Assembly: GCA_964651335.1 (NCBI GenBank)
Contig: CAZYVT010000007.1
Coordinates: forward strand, 26,830-90,829
DNA length: 64,000 nucleotides
Direction: 5' to 3'
Source: 2-02-FULL-66-14 sp964651335
Lineage (GTDB): Bacteria; Pseudomonadota; Gammaproteobacteria; Burkholderiales; SG8-39
Part shown: one piece after another, positions 61,803-64,000 of the stretch
How positions within the stretch are numbered: the stretch's first letter is position 1
Layout of the letters: each line of letters starts with the position of its first letter
Made by a program: the position numbers and the translations under genes
The notes under the pieces: generated by a model
Databases searched by the model: none
What the model saw: the letters and a program-made list of their open reading frames with translations, nothing else
Told to the model about the DNA's origin: nothing

Positions 61803-64000
61803 GATCCACTCCTGGGTGTCGTTGCGGGGAATTCCGCGCCTGCATTATCTGCCTGATCGCCCGATTCATGCCAATAGCGGCGCCTGCGCCCCCGTTCGGC
61901 CTCGACCCCTACCCCGGCAGGAGAAAGGCGCACCGTGATCGCGCCATTGAGGTCGGTGCGCAACACCCTCGCATCGAGCCCCGCATAGCGTTCGAGCACC
62001 TCAGGTTTCGGATGACCGAAGCGGTTGCGATACCCGGCCGGGATCACCGCCAGTGCCGGCTGCACCGCGGCGAGGAATTCGGCGCTCGACGAGGTCCTGC
62101 TGCCGTGGTGCGGCACCAGCAGCACGTCCGACTTGAGCGTGTCCGCACCGCGCTCCAACAAGACGGTTTCCGCCGCACGCTCGATGTCGCCCGTGAGAAG
62201 CATCGCCCGGGCGCCGGCGGAGATTCGGAGCACGCAGCTCAGATCATTCGCCTTGCGCGTCACCGGGTAATCCACGGCCGCCGGATGCAGCAGCGCAAAG
62301 CGTACCTGGTCCCATTCCCACTCGGTTCCGCTCCTGCAGGGCCGCGATGCCGGCACCATCGCGTGCAACGGATGCGCCGCGGAGAGCGAAGACAGAAATT
62401 CATCCACCTCGAAGTTCTCGATGACCGAGGCGGCTCCGCCCGCGTGATCGGTGTCGTTGTGCGTCACGATCATCGCATCGAGCCGCGCGACGCCGACCGC
62501 GCGCAGGTAGGGCGCGATCAGGCGCTCGCCGCTGTCGGCGTCGGCACCGAACTGCGGTCCGGCGTCATACAGCAAGGTGCGGTTCGCGGTGCGAACGACC
62601 ACCGCGAGGCCCTGCCCCACATCGAGGGTGGTAATCCACGCCTCGCCCGGTTCCGGCGCGGGCGACGGCAGCGCGAACGCCGGCAGCATCAGCGCCAGGC
62701 CGGTCGCGCGCCAGGGCAGCCCGCGCGGCGCAAGCAGCCACGCCACACCCACGAGCGCAATCAGCACGCTCCAGAGCGGCGGTGCGTGCTGCTGCCACAG
62801 GGCCGCGGGCAGCGCCGCGCACCATTCGAGAAACTGCAGCAGAAGTTCGACCAGCCGCGCGGCGACTTCTGACAGAACGTCGAGCGGAAGAACGGCCGCC
62901 GCAAGGGCGAGCGGCGTCACGGCCATGGAGACCACGGGAATCGCCACCGCGTTCGCGAGCGGCCCCACCACGGAGATCTGGGAAAACAGGAACACCGTTG
63001 CAGGTGCAAGACCCGCGGTGATCGCCCATTGCGTTTGCAGCGCCTGTTTCACCCAAAGCCATTTTCCGCCCCGTCGCTGGTGCGCCGTCGCGACGTAGAA
63101 GATCAGCGCGACCGCGCCGAACGAGAGCCACGCGCCGGCCGCAAGCACGGCCCACGGATCGAGCGCAACGATCACCCCGAGCGCAAGCGCGAGTATCCGC
63201 GACGGGGTCGAGATCCGTCCGGACCACAGTGCCAGCGCGACGACTGTGACCATCCAGAAGGTGCGCTGCGCCGGCACCGCAAATCCGGCGATCAGCGTGT
63301 AACCGAGCGCCGCGGCGATCGCTGCCAGCGCCGCCGCCTTCCGGGCCGCAAGCACCAGGGCAAGCCGCGGCACGCGGCGCCACCCGAATCCGACCAGAAA
63401 AGCGAACATTCCGGACACGAGCGTCACGTGCAGGCCCGAGATGCTCATCAGGTGCGTGACGCCGGTGCGATTGAAAAGCCGCCATTCTTCGCTCGAAATC
63501 GAGCGCTGGTCGCCCACGGCGAGCGCGCCGAGAATTCCCGCCGCGGGCGTCTCCCCCAGTACGCGCTTGAAACGGTCGCGTACGTGCTCGCGCGCCTGCT
63601 CGATGCGGTCCATGAAGCTGCCGCGCTCACCGAGCCGGATCGGATTTGTCCTGGGCCGCACATACCCGGTTGCGCCGATGGCGCGCTCGAACAGCCACGC
63701 TTCATAATCAAAACCGTGTGGATTGAGATGCCCGTGCGGCCGGCGCAACCGCACCGTGAAGCGCCAGCGCTCCCCCGGGTGCACGCTCTCGTCGAGCGGC
63801 GCGGGCGGCGCGTCGGTCCCGGGCGCAAGCGCGCTGCGGTACCAGGACAGGAGTAGCCGGGCGGGCAGCTTTACCGTTACATCCGCGCTCTCCACCTCGA
63901 ACTCGAAGCGCACGCTTCGATCGCCGACCGCCGGCAGGCTCGCAACGATGCCCACGACGTCGAGATCGCGGCCCTCGAGCTCGGGAGCGAGCCGCTCCGC
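61757..64000 (-). CDS. comEC: DNA uptake channel ComEC/Rec2, N-terminus cut by window edge
   Basis: The open frame runs on past 64000, so the N-terminal part is outside. What is present: an OB-like region, the competence domain with about ten transmembrane helices (GVTHLMSISGLHVTLVSGMF is its signature), and a C-terminal metallo-beta-lactamase-like domain (LDVGQGLAVVVR, VTHNDTDHAGG, VPHHGSRTSS). It forms the inner-membrane pore for single-stranded DNA in natural transformation. The end overlaps dodecin by 46 nt. Confidence 0.93.
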   Translation of the reverse strand, partial: AERLAPELEGRDLDVVGIVASLPAVGDRSVRFEFEVESADVTVKLPARLLLSWYRSALAPGTDAPPAPLDESVHPGERWRFTVRLRRPHGHLNPHGFDYEAWLFERAIGATGYVRPRTNPIRLGERGSFMDRIEQAREHVRDRFKRVLGETPAAGILGALAVGDQRSISSEEWRLFNRTGVTHLMSISGLHVTLVSGMFAFLVGFGWRRVPRLALVLAARKAAALAAIAAALGYTLIAGFAVPAQRTFWMVTVVALALWSGRISTPSRILALALGVIVALDPWAVLAAGAWLSFGAVALIFYVATAHQRRGGKWLWVKQALQTQWAITAGLAPATVFLFSQISVVGPLANAVAIPVVSMAVTPLALAAAVLPLDVLSEVAARLVELLLQFLEWCAALPAALWQQHAPPLWSVLIALVGVAWLLAPRGLPWRATGLALMLPAFALPSPAPEPGEAWITTLDVGQGLAVVVRTANRTLLYDAGPQFGADADSGERLIAPYLRAVGVARLDAMIVTHNDTDHAGGAASVIENFEVDEFLSSLSAAHPLHAMVPASRPCRSGTEWEWDQVRFALLHPAAVDYPVTRKANDLSCVLRISAGARAMLLTGDIERAAETVLLERGADTLKSDVLLVPHHGSRTSSSAEFLAAVQPALAVIPAGYRNRFGHPKPEVLERYAGLDARVLRTDLNGAITVRLSPAGVGVEAERGRRRRYWHESGDQADNAGAEFPATTPRSGSWPAREAVQSTEWWM

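Overview
The window is high-GC chromosomal DNA from a betaproteobacterium (Burkholderiales/Nitrosomonadales type). The evidence is gene order typical of that class: ispB / rplU-rpmA-obgE-proB / rppH-proS, pilS-pilR-ampD, surE-pcm-nlpD, ppx/ppk, and the block tRNA-Val-thrS-infC-rpmI-rplT-pheS-pheT-ihfA-merR-tRNA-Pro. All identifications rest on reading the sequence; no database search was run.

Layout. 1-7 kb: patatin-like lipase (cut by the window edge), malic enzyme maeB, an aminotransferase, a lytic transglycosylase, a lysine-rich histone-like protein, a DUF2442 protein, and the scar of a deleted nrdAB operon. 6.5-10.3 kb: ampD, pilR, pilS and a PP0621-type protein in one coupled operon. 10.3-19 kb: tRNA-Pro, ispB, the ribosomal protein/obgE/proB block, a rubrerythrin/DUF3501 pair, a CBS protein, rppH and proS. 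18.9-23.4 kb: proS runs into a coupled envelope cluster (SLT, DUF58, transglutaminase, MltB-like). 23.5-27.4 kb: nlpD-pcm-surE, a YbaK protein and a lipid kinase-like protein. 27.4-31.9 kb: a three-gene cassette (TIR-TM-TPR protein, small unknown protein, TPR-SLOG-like-nucleotide cyclase) next to a tRNA-Pro. 31.9-39.5 kb: the translation operon, read leftward. 39.5-45.2 kb: a genomic island in tRNA-Val with 45-bp perfect direct repeats and an integrase remnant. 45.2-64 kb: ppx/ppk, dgkA, two YceI proteins, relA, a DMT transporter, mtfA, a toxin-antitoxin pair, an amidase with an AtzG-like subunit, a DpgC-like dioxygenase, dodecin and comEC (cut by the window edge).

The most unusual items are these. 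(1) The nrdAB locus is an apparently in-frame internal deletion. A sigma70-like promoter with two NrdR-box-like palindromes 31 bp apart now drives a 55-codon ORF that joins what looks like the start of NrdA to the last ~20 residues of NrdB. (2) The TIR/TPR plus SLOG-like/cyclase cassette is a candidate nucleotide-signalling defence system, related in concept to Pycsar but with a different architecture. (3) The tRNA-Val island has cut the essential thrS operon off from its upstream tRNA and, presumably, its old promoter.
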